Below, in pieces: positions 35,188-43,673 of a DNA stretch of 64,000 nucleotides; position 1 is the first letter of the stretch; the number at the start of each line of letters is the position of its first letter. Position numbers and translations under genes: made by a program. The stretch covers positions 682,001 through 746,000 of the forward strand of contig CAWBSR010000015.1 in NCBI GenBank assembly GCA_963791545.1. Reading direction: 5' to 3'. The notes under the pieces are model-generated. The model was given only the letters and a program-made list of their open reading frames with translations. It was not told the DNA's origin and searched no databases. This DNA comes from JALYXV01 sp963791545 (GTDB taxonomy: Bacteria > Actinomycetota > Acidimicrobiia > Acidimicrobiales > Palsa-688).

Positions 35188-38100
35188 CCGGGCGGCTCGA
35201 CTTCGCTTCGGCGGACCCGCAGGTAGACGACCCGGCCATCAGGCAGCGTGGCCGGCTGCCATCCGTCACCCACCGGGGGCGGGGGGGCCTCGGCCTCGGC
35301 CACGGCTACCGCCACGTCCACTGCCAGCACCTGTTCGGCGATCCCCGCCTGGTAGGTCCGCAGGGCGGCCGCCACGTCGGCCGGCGCGGTCACGCTGAGG
35401 ACGATCCGGTCGCTCACCCGCAGCCCCAACTGGCGCCGCTGCTGCTGCACCAGCCGCATGGCGTCGCGGGCGTGGCCCTCGGCCTCGAGCTCGCGGGTCA
35501 AGTCGACGTCGAGGACGACCACGCCGTCGTCACCGGCGAGCACCCGGCTGACCTCGGCCCGTCGCGGCGTCAGGCGCAGTTCCCACTCGCCCGGTTCCAG
35601 CACCGCCGGCCCCACCCGCACCCGACCCTCGCCCAGCCACTCCCAGTCACCGCCGCGGGCGGCGGCGGCCGCCTGCTGGGTCACCGGTCCCAGCCGAGGG
35701 GCGGCGACGCGGAACAACACCGTGAGCACCTGCTCGGCGACCTCCCCGACCGAGGACGTGAGCCGCAGGGACTTCACGTTCACCTCGTCTTTGATCAGGT
35801 CCTCAAACGGCGCCAGCGATGCCGCGTCGGGCGCTGCGACCGTTAGCGACGCCAGCGGGAGCCGGGCCCGCAGCCCGCGCGCCTTGCGGATCGAATGGGC
35901 GGCGGAACACACCTGGCGCACCCGATCCATCACCTCGACCAACTGGGCGTCTCCGGGCAGCGCTACTGGGTCGGGCCAGTCGGTCAGGTGAACGCTCTCG
36001 CCTCCGGTGATCCCCCGCCACACCGCCTCGGTGATCAACGGCAGCAGGGGAGCCGCGGCGCGGCACAGCACCTCGAGCACGGTGGCCAAGGTGTCGAAGG
36101 CGTCCTGCTGGTCGGACCCGCCGCCCGAACCTGCTCCCGCCGAGGTGCCCCAGAAGCGGTCCCGACTGCGGCGGATGTACCAGTTGGTCAGGGCGTCGAG
36201 AAACCCTTCGATGGCCTGGCAGGCTCCGGACACGTCATAGCTGTCCATGGCCGCGGTCACGCCGGTCACGGCCTGTTGCAGCTTGGCCAGCACGTAGCGG
36301 TCGAGGACCCCCGGCGCCGAGGTTCGGCCCGCGTCGGCCTTCACCCCGTCGGCGTTGGCGTAGAGGGTGAAGAAGTACCAGGCATTCCAAAGCGGGTGGA
36401 TGGCGGCGCGCACCGCGTCGCGGAACCCCTCCTCCTTCACCGCCATGTCCCCGCCCCGGAGCACCGGTGAGGCGAGTAGGAACCAGCGCATGGCGTCGGC
36501 CCCGTGCGTCACGAACATGGCCTCGGGGTCGGGGTAGTTGCGCAGTCGCTTGGACATCTTCCGGCCGTCGTTGCCGAGCAGGATGCCATGGGCCAGGCAC
36601 ACCCGGAAGGCGGGGCGGTCGAACAATGCCGCGGCCAGCACATGGAGGGTGTAAAACCACCCCCGGGTCTGGCCGATGTATTCCACGATGAAATCCCCCG
36701 GGAAATGACTGTCGAACCACTCACCGTTCTCGAAGGGATAGTGCACCTGGGCAAAGGGCATCGACCCCGATTCGAACCAGCAGTCGAGGACGTCGGTGAC
36801 CCGGCGCATGGTTGACCGCCCGGTTGGATCGTCGGGGTTCGAACGGGTCAGGGTGTCGATGTACGGGCGGTGCAAATCCGTGGGGCGTACACCGAAATCG
36901 GCCGCCAATTCGTCCAGCGAACCGTAGACGTCGGTCCTCGGATATTCCGGGTCGTCGCTCTTCCAAACCGGGATCGGCAGGCCCCAGAACCGATTTCGGG
37001 AGATCGACCAGTCACGGGCGTTTTCCAGCCATTTCCCGAACGATCCGTCGCGGACGTGCGCCGGCACCCAGGTGATTTCCTGGTTCAACTCGACCATCCG
37101 GTCCCGGATGGCCGTGACCCGGACGAACCAGGAACTGACCGCCTTGTAGATCAGGGGAGTATCGGTGCGCCAGCAGTGCGGATAGCTGTGCACGTAGGAG
37201 TCATGGCGGACCAGGACACCCCGGGCCCGCAGGTCGCGGATGATCGGCTGATTGGCGTCGAATACCTGAATGCCCCGGTAATCGGGCACCTCGTCGGTGA
37301 AGCGGCCTCGGTCGTCCACCGGGCACACGACGGGGATTCCGGCTGCCTCGCCGGCTCGTTGGTCGTCCTCACCGAAACCGGGCGCCATGTGGACGATTCC
37401 GGTGCCTTCACCCGTCGACACGAATTCCCCGGCCAGTACACGAAATGCGCCCGGGGTGTCGGCAAAGTAGGGGAAAAGGGGCCGGTAGGTGCGACCGACC
37501 AATTCGCTCCCTTTTGTCCTCCCTACCGAGGAGAAGGCGGCCAACTCCTTTTCATAGCGCGGATAGGCCGCTTCCGCCAGGATGACCCGGCGGCCCTCGG
37601 ATTCGAGGACCAGGTAATCAATGTCCGGCCCGACCGCAATGGCGAGATTCGAGGGGAGTGTCCACGGCGTCGTCGTCCAGACCCAAAGCGAGACCAGTGG
37701 ATCACCGTTGAGGTGGAATGCCACCGTGACCGCCGGGTCCTGGCGGTCCCGGTACGAGTTGTCCTGCCGGGTCTCGAAGTTGGACAGTGGAGTCTCGCAC
37801 TCCCAGCAATAGGGGAGCACCCGGTAGCCTTCGTACAGGAGCCCCTTCTCCCACAGCTGCCGGATGGCCCACATGACGCTTTCCATGTAGGAGAGGTCCA
37901 TGGTCTTGTAGTCGTTGTCGAAGTCGACCCACCGGGCCTGACGGGTCACATACCGCTGCCATTCGTGGGTGTATTGCAGGACCGACATGCGGCAGTGCTC
38001 GTTGAAGCGGTCGATCCCGTAGTGGGTGATCGGGCCCCGACCAGAGACTCCGAGTTCCTTCTCGGCCTCGGTTTCGGCCGGCAATCCGTGGCAGTCCCAC

Positions 38101-38372
38101 CCGAAGCGGCGCTCGACGCGACGGCCCTGCATGGTTTGGTAGCGGGGAATGGCGTCTTTCACGAACCCCGTCAGCAGGTGGCCGTAATGCGGAAGGCCGT
38201 TGGCGAAGGGCGGCCCGTCGTAGAACACATACTCGTTGGCGCCGCCCGCCCGCCTCTCGACCGACGCCGGGAACGTTCCCTGCTCGGCCCACGATGCCAG
38301 TATGTCGTCCTCGATGGCCGGCAGGTCGGGTGCCGCGGGTACGTCGGGATAGGGGCGAGGACCTTCGGGCAT
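35184..38372 (-). CDS. ileS: isoleucyl-tRNA synthetase (eukaryote-like IleRS2 type)
   Basis: Class I aminoacyl-tRNA synthetase that charges tRNA-Ile, with an editing domain against valine. The ~1062-residue protein has the signature GLPHYGHLLTG (HYGH, IleRS2-like, rather than the HIGH form of E. coli), GWDCHGLPAE, WTTTPWTLPSNLA in the editing domain, and KMSKRLRNYPDP near residue 606. A C-terminal region resembles eukaryotic and archaeal enzymes. IleRS2 enzymes are often mupirocin-tolerant as a class; this is not tested here. Start ATG 38372; an upstream in-frame GTG exists at 38381. The stop is convergent with the repeat-protein gene, both using the same CTAG. Confidence 0.95.
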
Positions 38373-38461
38373 GGGCTCCACGATAAGCGCCGGAGCCCGG
38401 ATTCCCGTCGGGTTACGCCCGAGCGGCGGTAGGGTGCCCTAACTGAGAGTCGAGGAACGCC

Positions 38462-38863
38462 ATGGTTGGCAAAGACGCCGTCGATTCCCTCTTTGATGTG
38501 ATCGAGCGGGATGACGGGGATCCGGACAAGGTTGACATCGAGTTGCGGGTCTGGGTGCAACCAGGGTCGGGGCGCACTGTGGTGGTGGGCCGCCACGGCG
38601 ACGCTCTCAAGATCAAGGTCGCGGCGCCGCCCGAGGGCGGCCGGGCCAACCAGGCGGTGACTCAGCTGATGTCGTACCTGTTGGCCGTTCCCGCCACCAG
38701 CGTGTCCCTAGTGTCGGGCGAAACCAGCCGGGCCAAGCGGGTCCGCATCGGCCCCGTGGACCTCGATGTGACCCGGCGCATCCTGGAAGCCGCCGAGCCC
38801 AAGCCCAAGGCCAACAGCAGCATCCGCAATGGGAATCTCCCGGGTCGGGGTGGTGTTCGATGA
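38462..38863 (+). CDS. DUF167 family protein (YggU-like)
   Basis: A 133-residue protein whose central part (IELRVWVQPGSGRTVVVG, LKIKVAAPPEGGRANQAVTQ, VSLVSGETSRAKRVRI) is the DUF167/YggU fold, a small alpha-beta domain of unknown function often encoded beside yggT. Here it has moved to the far side of ileS. The first 25 residues and the Lys/Pro-rich tail are extra. Divergent from ileS. Confidence 0.85.
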   Translation: MVGKDAVDSLFDVIERDDGDPDKVDIELRVWVQPGSGRTVVVGRHGDALKIKVAAPPEGGRANQAVTQLMSYLLAVPATSVSLVSGETSRAKRVRIGPVDLDVTRRILEAAEPKPKANSSIRNGNLPGRGGVR

Positions 38864-38887
38864 CGAGCACCCTGAATGTCCGTGATG

Positions 38888-38922
38888 GGACCCGTGCTAG
38901 GGTCCGGCCCCTCTGATAGGGG
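38888..38922 (+). promoter_or_regulatory. two leader hairpins before the DksA-like gene
   Basis: GGACCC-gtgcta-GGGTCC (38888-38905) and CCCCT-ctgat-AGGGG (38908-38922) are perfect adjacent stems in the interval ahead of the ATG at 38939. Upstream ATGs at 38876 and 38885 would place the hairpins inside coding sequence with no family similarity. That is the reason for preferring the later start and viewing this as an untranslated leader. Confidence 0.35.
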
Positions 38923-38938
38923 TGTGATAGGTCTGATC

Positions 38939-39544
38939 ATGCCGGAAACCGACAGAATCTCTGAAGTGGCGCTTGTGCCAGGCGAAGCCGCGCCACCTGA
39001 AGGGACCGAATCCGATGAGCCGGGGGCCCTCGCGTCCGGGCCCGGTGCCGGTGTCACCCCGGCCGAGGAGGTCAGCGTGTCGAACCCTGAGAGCGATCCG
39101 GCGCCGATCGCGAATGCCAAGCCGGCCGCGACCCCGGCCCGGAAGAGCGCTCCCAAGAGATCCAAGGACCCGGGCCGGTCCGAGTTCCTGGCCGAACAGC
39201 GGGTCCTGCTCCTGGAGGAGCGAGCCAGCTACACCAAGCAAGCTGAGGAGTTGAAGGCCGAGGCCGATTCCCTCGCCCTCGAGCACGAACCAGGCGACGT
39301 CCAGTTCGACGAAGAAGGCGGCGAGGGCGGTACCTCCAACGTCGACCGCGAGCTCGACCTGCTGCTGTCGGCTCAAGCCCGCGGGGCGGTCGTCGAAATC
39401 GACCGGGCGCTGGCCAAGCTCGACATCGGCACCTACGGGGTGTGTGAACAGTGTGGTCAGCCGATACCCCACGCCCGGTTAAAGGCGCTGCCCTACGCCG
39501 CTCTGTGCGTGGCTTGTAAGAGCGGCGGGCTGTCCCGACGCTGA
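38939..39544 (+). CDS. DksA/TraR-type C4 zinc-finger protein
   Basis: A ~201-residue protein. The N-terminal ~80 residues are a Glu/Pro/Ala-rich, probably disordered region, then a basic patch (ARKSAPKRSKDPGRSE). A coiled coil follows (FLAEQRVLLLEERASYTKQA). The C-terminal zinc finger is GTYGVCEQCGQPIPHARLKA plus CVACK, the DksA/TraR signature. Such proteins act in the RNA polymerase secondary channel, although actinobacterial members are poorly studied. ATG 38939 is chosen over 38876 because two hairpins lie between them. The stop overlaps lspA (TGATG). Confidence 0.85.
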   Translation: MPETDRISEVALVPGEAAPPEGTESDEPGALASGPGAGVTPAEEVSVSNPESDPAPIANAKPAATPARKSAPKRSKDPGRSEFLAEQRVLLLEERASYTKQAEELKAEADSLALEHEPGDVQFDEEGGEGGTSNVDRELDLLLSAQARGAVVEIDRALAKLDIGTYGVCEQCGQPIPHARLKALPYAALCVACKSGGLSRR

Positions 39545-40272
39545 TGGTCACTGGCCTCGACCGCCCGGCCGAGGGGGGCCCGAGGAGCCGGCCCGAGGCG
39601 AGCGAGGCTCAGGTGAGCGAGCCTGCGAGCGAGCCCAGCCCCCGGTCCATCCACTGGCGACGCTTGTCGATCCTGGGCGTGGCTGCGGTCGTCCTGGGCG
39701 CCGATCAGGCCAGCAAGGCCTGGGCGCTGCGCCATGCCCGGGATCCCGTTGAGGTGTTCTGGACCCTGCGCCTCTTGGTCACCTTCAACTCCGGGACCGC
39801 ATTCGGCCTGGGCCAAAACAGCACCGCCTTCATCGTGGCCGGGGTCGTGGTGCTGGTCGTGGTGCTGCTCGGATTGGGCCGCCGGGCCAGCCGGACCGCC
39901 AACCGGCCTTCGGCCTTGGCCATGGGGCTGCTGCTCGGGGGGTCGCTGGGCAACCTCACTGACCGCCTGCTCCGCCATCACCACGGGGCGGTCATCGACT
40001 TCATCGACTTCCGCTGGTGGCCCATATTCAACCTCGCCGACGCCGCCATCACCGCCGGGGCCCTCCTGCTGGCGCTGGTGTTGTTCCGGGCCCGACCCGG
40101 ACCGACGCCGGCTCGTACCGCGGCCGCCGGTCCCGGTGCTCCCGCCGATCCTGCCGCGGCCGCGGGTCCCGGTGCTCCCGCCGATCCTGCCGCGGCCGCG
40201 GGTCCCGGTGCTCCCGCCGATCCTGCCGCGGCCGCGGGTCCCGGTGCTCCCGCCGATCCTGGCGCGGAATGA
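39544..40272 (+). CDS. lspA: lipoprotein signal peptidase LspA
   Basis: Aspartyl protease that removes signal peptides from prolipoproteins in the membrane. The 242-residue protein has a Pro/Glu-rich N-terminal extension (~38 residues) and four membrane helices. Motifs are GADQASKAWAL, TFNSGTAFGLG, and the two catalytic aspartates in GNLTDRLLRH and FNLADAAI. The last ~50 residues are four copies of a 12-residue Ala/Gly/Pro unit encoded by a 36-nt tandem repeat, absent from typical LspA. TGATG coupling with the zinc-finger gene and ATGA overlap with rluD. Confidence 0.93.
   Translation: MVTGLDRPAEGGPRSRPEASEAQVSEPASEPSPRSIHWRRLSILGVAAVVLGADQASKAWALRHARDPVEVFWTLRLLVTFNSGTAFGLGQNSTAFIVAGVVVLVVVLLGLGRRASRTANRPSALAMGLLLGGSLGNLTDRLLRHHHGAVIDFIDFRWWPIFNLADAAITAGALLLALVLFRARPGPTPARTAAAGPGAPADPAAAAGPGAPADPAAAAGPGAPADPAAAAGPGAPADPGAE
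40117..40260 (+). repeat. 36-nt tandem repeat, four units, at the 3' end of lspA
   Basis: Units have a 24-base core, identical in all four copies (starting at 40129, 40165, 40201 and 40237), joined by a 12-base GCCGCGGCCGCG linker with one change in the first. Encoded unit: GPGAPADPAAAA. The perfect identity suggests recent amplification by slippage or recombination. Units are contiguous, so this is not a CRISPR array. Confidence 0.92.
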
Positions 40273-41234
40273 TAGAGGTCGTTCCCGCGGCTCTGGCCGG
40301 CGAGCGGGTCGACCGGGTGGTGTCGCTGCTGACTGGGATGACCCGCAGCCAGGTCGCGGCCCTCGTCGCCGAGGGCGCGGTGCGCCTGGACCAGGCGCCG
40401 GTGAAGGCCCGCAGCCGGCGGGTGGCGGCGGGCGAGACCCTGGAGGTGCCCGACGCCCCCATCGTGGTCATCGACCGGTTGCGCCCTGAGGCCGGCGTCG
40501 CGGTTGCGGTGATCTATGCCGACGAGGCGGTGATCGTGGTCGACAAGCCGGCCGGCCTGGTGGTCCACCCCGGCGCAGGCAACGCCCGGGGGACGATGGT
40601 GGCGGGACTCCTGGCCCGATTTCCCGACCTTGGGGACCTCGCCGTGGGTGGGGCCGAGTTCCGGCCCGGCATCGTGCACCGCCTGGACAAGGGGACGTCA
40701 GGGCTGTTGGTCGTCGCCCGCACCGAGGCCGCCCGGCGATCGTTGGTCGCCCAGCTGGCGTCGCGGACCGCGGAGCGGGAGTACCGGGCCCTGGTGTGGG
40801 GAAGCGTGGCGGCCAATGAGGGACTGATCGACGCCCCGCTGCGCCGGGCCGAAGCGGATCCCACCCGGATGGCGGTGCGGTCGGGCGGCAAAGAGGCCCG
40901 GACCCGGTACCGCGTCGTCCACCGGTACGTCCTGCCGGGGCCCGCCACCCTGCTCGAATGCCGCCTCGAGACGGGCCGGACCCATCAGATCCGGGTCCAC
41001 CTTTCTGCCATCGGCCACCCCGTGGTGGGCGACGCCCGCTACCGGCGCCATGGGGGCTGGCCGCCTGGCCTCCCCCGCCTGCCGCCTGATCGGGTGTGGT
41101 TGCACGCGGCCGCCTTGACCTTCGACCATCCGACGACGGGGGAGCGACGGACCTTCACGGCACCGCTGCCGGGAGAGCTGGGCCGGCTGCTGGACCATTT
41201 CACGGCGGCTGCGGCAGGTCCCGACGCCGGCTAG
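40269..41234 (+). CDS. rluD: RluA/RluD-family 23S rRNA pseudouridine synthase
   Basis: Converts uridines to pseudouridine in large-subunit rRNA. The 321-residue protein has an N-terminal S4-like RNA-binding domain (ERVDRVVSLLTGMTRSQVAA, VRLDQAPVKARSRRV). The catalytic domain follows: IVVDKPAGLVVHPGAGN, the active-site aspartate in GIVHRLDKGTSGLLVVA, ECRLETGRTHQIRVHL and GHPVVGDARY. It is in the usual place after lspA and overlaps it by ATGA. RluD specificity is inferred from domain order and context. Confidence 0.92.
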   Translation: MIEVVPAALAGERVDRVVSLLTGMTRSQVAALVAEGAVRLDQAPVKARSRRVAAGETLEVPDAPIVVIDRLRPEAGVAVAVIYADEAVIVVDKPAGLVVHPGAGNARGTMVAGLLARFPDLGDLAVGGAEFRPGIVHRLDKGTSGLLVVARTEAARRSLVAQLASRTAEREYRALVWGSVAANEGLIDAPLRRAEADPTRMAVRSGGKEARTRYRVVHRYVLPGPATLLECRLETGRTHQIRVHLSAIGHPVVGDARYRRHGGWPPGLPRLPPDRVWLHAAALTFDHPTTGERRTFTAPLPGELGRLLDHFTAAAAGPDAG

Positions 41235-41270
41235 GAGCCGGTCACCGCGCGCCCGGGGTCATGCGGTTGG

Positions 41271-41726
41271 CTAGACGATCGGCGCCATGGGGGCGCTGTT
41301 GTCCTGAGCCCGGGTGACCATGTCGGCCAGGGTGAAGCTATCCAGATGGACCCGCATGTATTCGCCGACGTCCGCCCACAGCGCCAGCAGGACACATTGC
41401 CCCTCATGGTCGCAGGCACCGTTCTGATGGGGTTCGCCGAAATCGCCGGCCACGATCGGACCCTCGACGGAGCTCACGATTTGGCCCAGGGTGATGGCGG
41501 CGGGCGAGCGAGCCAGTACGTAGCCGCCCCCCACGCCCCGTTTGGAGCGCACCAAACCGGCGCCCTTCAGGGCCAGCAGGATCTGTTCCAGGTAGGGCTG
41601 GGGAAGTCCGGTGCGCTCCGCGATGTCGCGCACCGACGTCGGCCGCCGTTCGCCGTCGTGCAGGGCGAGGGACAGCAACGCCCGGCTGGCGTAGTCGCCT
41701 CTCGTCGACACTTTCACGCTGCCCAT
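41271..41726 (-). CDS. Rrf2 family transcriptional regulator
   Basis: A ~151-residue winged-helix regulator. The N-terminus (VKVSTRGDYASRALLSLAL), TSVRDIAERTGLPQPYLEQI and SKRGVGGGYVLAR are hallmarks of Rrf2/IscR-type DNA-binding domains. The cluster-ligand region has cysteines in CDHEGQC followed by LALWADV; only two are obvious, where IscR and NsrR have three, so Fe-S binding is uncertain. The start is ATG 41726, or GTG 41717 directly before the conserved KVSTRG. Convergent with rluD and divergent from the phosphodiesterase gene. No isc/suf genes are adjacent. Confidence 0.87.
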   Translation of the reverse strand: MGSVKVSTRGDYASRALLSLALHDGERRPTSVRDIAERTGLPQPYLEQILLALKGAGLVRSKRGVGGGYVLARSPAAITLGQIVSSVEGPIVAGDFGEPHQNGACDHEGQCVLLALWADVGEYMRVHLDSFTLADMVTRAQDNSAPMAPIV

Positions 41727-41830
41727 GCTACGCCGCCGACCGTGGCTCTCCCCGCTTCCCGCCCGCCCCCCGCCGCCCCCCGCCCGGCCCAAGCGCTAAT
41801 GGTCCCACCACCCCGGTACCGTCGCATGCC

Positions 41831-42964
41831 GTGGACGATGCACCCGACGCCCCAGAACCGGTTCGGCCCAACTACGGAGGGGCGTGCCTGGACGCCTTGG
41901 GCCCCGCCCTCCTGGCCCCGCCCGGGGCCCGCCCCGACTGGCTTCCGGTGGCGGCTCGGGAGGCGCGCCAAGTCGTGCTCCTCGTCCTCGACGGCCTGGG
42001 TTGGGAGCAGCTGGAGCGGCGCCGCCACCTGGCCCCGGCCATGGGCGAAATGGAGGGCGGCGCCATCACCTCGGTGGCGCCCACGACGACCGCCACCGCC
42101 CTGACCTCCATCGCCCTCGGGCAGTCCCCGGCCCGGCACGGCATGGTGGGCTACCGGTTGCGCGTCGACGGACCGACGGGCGACGAAGTGCTCAACGTGC
42201 TGCGCTGGCGGACCGTTTCCGGCGATGCCCGGGCCTTTCTCCCGCCGCTGGTCTTCCAGCCGCAGCCCGCCTTCGCGGGCGCCGGGGTGCCGGTCGTGAC
42301 CCGGGCCGAGTTCCTGACTTCGGGTTTCACGATCGCCCACCTCTCGGGCAGCCGCCAGGTCGGGTGGTGGCTCCCGTCGGGTGTGCCCGTCGAGGTCAAA
42401 GGACTCCTCGCGTCCGGAGAGCGCTTCGTGTACGCCTACTACGACGGCGTCGACAAGATCGCCCACATCCACGGGTTCGGTGATCACTACGACGCCGAAG
42501 TGGTGGCCGCCGACCGCCTGGTTGCCGACCTGCAGGCCGTCCTGCCGGCGGGCGCCGCCCTGGTCGTCACGGCCGATCACGGTCAGGTGCAGGTGGGCCG
42601 GTCCGTGTCGCCCGTCGATCCCGAAATCGCCGGGGACACCTCAATGATGAGTGGCGAAGGTCGCTTCCGCTGGCTGCACGCCCGGCCCGGCCGGGCGGAG
42701 GCCCTGGCCGAGGCGGCCCGGCAGCGCTATCGGGACGAGGCCTGGGTGTGGACGATCGACGAGTTGGACGGCGGCGGTTGGTTCGGCGGACCCCTGCCGC
42801 CCCCCACCCGCCGGCGTCTCGGCGATGTCGCCTTGGTGCCCTTTCTTCCCGTCGCCTATCAGGACCCGGCCGACACCGGTGAGATGCGGCTGGTGTGCCG
42901 GCACGGCTCCCTGACACCCGCGGAGATGCTGGTGCCCTGCCTGGCGGCCGCCTCGTTGGCATAA
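41831..42964 (+). CDS. alkaline phosphatase superfamily phosphodiesterase/nucleotide pyrophosphatase
   Basis: A 377-residue protein of the type I phosphodiesterase/nucleotide pyrophosphatase family. Metal sites are visible: VVLLVLDGLGWEQL, the nucleophile region SVAPTTTATALTSIALG, YDGVDKIAHIHGFGDHY and VTADHGQVQVG. No signal peptide is seen, so it is probably cytosolic, as in many actinobacterial homologues encoded near bpa or dnaE. GTG start. Substrate unknown. It is 27 bp upstream of the proteasome activator gene and may be co-transcribed. Confidence 0.85.
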   Translation: MDDAPDAPEPVRPNYGGACLDALGPALLAPPGARPDWLPVAAREARQVVLLVLDGLGWEQLERRRHLAPAMGEMEGGAITSVAPTTTATALTSIALGQSPARHGMVGYRLRVDGPTGDEVLNVLRWRTVSGDARAFLPPLVFQPQPAFAGAGVPVVTRAEFLTSGFTIAHLSGSRQVGWWLPSGVPVEVKGLLASGERFVYAYYDGVDKIAHIHGFGDHYDAEVVAADRLVADLQAVLPAGAALVVTADHGQVQVGRSVSPVDPEIAGDTSMMSGEGRFRWLHARPGRAEALAEAARQRYRDEAWVWTIDELDGGGWFGGPLPPPTRRRLGDVALVPFLPVAYQDPADTGEMRLVCRHGSLTPAEMLVPCLAAASLA

Positions 42965-42991
42965 TCCCCGCCGGATGGGCAGGATGGTGGC

Positions 42992-43516
42992 ATGGCAAGC
43001 GACGAGCGGGTCCAGCCGGACCTGGTGCTGCCCGGGGGCCGCTCGCCGGCCGGGCCGGCCAGCTCCGGTGACTCTGGTGACTCCCGTGGCTCCGGCGACG
43101 CGGAGGACAGCGCAGGAGCGGTCGCCCAGCCCGCCAAGGTCATGCGGATCGGCTCCATGATCAAGCAGCTGCTGGACGAGGTGCGCCAGGCCCCCCTCGA
43201 CGAGGCCAGCCGGGGCCGGCTGCGGGAGATCTACGACCAGTCCGTCCGCGAGCTGGCGTCGGGACTCTCACCCGACCTCCAGGATGAGCTGCGCCGCATG
43301 GCGCTGCCCTTTGGTGACAACACCACGCCGAGCGAGTCCGAGCTGCGGGTGGCCCAGGCCCAGCTGGTGGGCTGGCTCGAGGGGTTGTTCCACGGCATAC
43401 AGGCCACCCTTTTCGCCCAGCAGATGGCGGCGCGCAACCAGCTCGAGGAAATACGCCGCCGGGGCTTACCGGCCGGCGACGATCAGCGACCCACGCCCAC
43501 CGGGACTTACCTCTGA
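42992..43516 (+). CDS. bpa: bacterial proteasome activator Bpa (PafE)
   Basis: ATP-independent ring-shaped activator that opens the 20S proteasome gate. The 174-residue product has a disordered N-terminus, then the conserved helical core AQPAKVMRIGSMIKQLLDEV, APLDEASRGRLREIYDQS, AQAQLVGWLEGLFHGIQATL and FAQQMAARNQLEE. It ends GTYL, close to the GQYL motif that docks into the proteasome alpha ring. No proteasome subunits lie in this window, but the gene implies the organism has a 20S proteasome. Confidence 0.93.
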   Translation: MASDERVQPDLVLPGGRSPAGPASSGDSGDSRGSGDAEDSAGAVAQPAKVMRIGSMIKQLLDEVRQAPLDEASRGRLREIYDQSVRELASGLSPDLQDELRRMALPFGDNTTPSESELRVAQAQLVGWLEGLFHGIQATLFAQQMAARNQLEEIRRRGLPAGDDQRPTPTGTYL

Positions 43517-43602
43517 CACCTCGGGCACTCCCGGCTGGTCTCCGTCGCCCGGTGTCACCGCGGAGGGGGAAAGATCTCGGTGTTCGTGTCGGCGGGGCAG
43601 AC

Positions 43603-43643
43603 TAGAATCACAATCCTGTAACTCGTCCACAGGCTGTGGACGA
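43603..43643 (+). promoter_or_regulatory. dnaE leader: -10 element and 21-bp palindrome of two DnaA-box-like sites
   Basis: TAGAAT (43603-43608) is a good -10 sequence; the -35 is weak. Fifteen bases on, TCGTCCACAG-G-CTGTGGACGA (43623-43643) is a perfect 10-bp inverted repeat about a single base. Each arm contains TCGTCCACA, one base from the actinobacterial DnaA box TTGTCCACA. The palindrome lies just downstream of the predicted transcription start and 30 bp before the dnaE GTG. Its one-base centre disfavours an RNA hairpin and favours a protein-binding site. Regulation by DnaA is inferred. Confidence 0.55.
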
Positions 43644-43673
43644 CCGCACTCGAGGGCACGGAGGAACAGCGCC

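Noticed and set aside
36828..36850. GGGGTTCGAAC, resembling a tRNA T-loop
   Set aside because: It lies inside ileS coding sequence and no acceptor or anticodon stems can be formed around it. A similar GTTCGAATC in yggS (30361) was rejected for the same reason.
40117..40260. 36-nt direct repeats considered as a CRISPR array
   Set aside because: Units are contiguous without unique spacers and are read in frame as the LspA tail; no cas genes are nearby.
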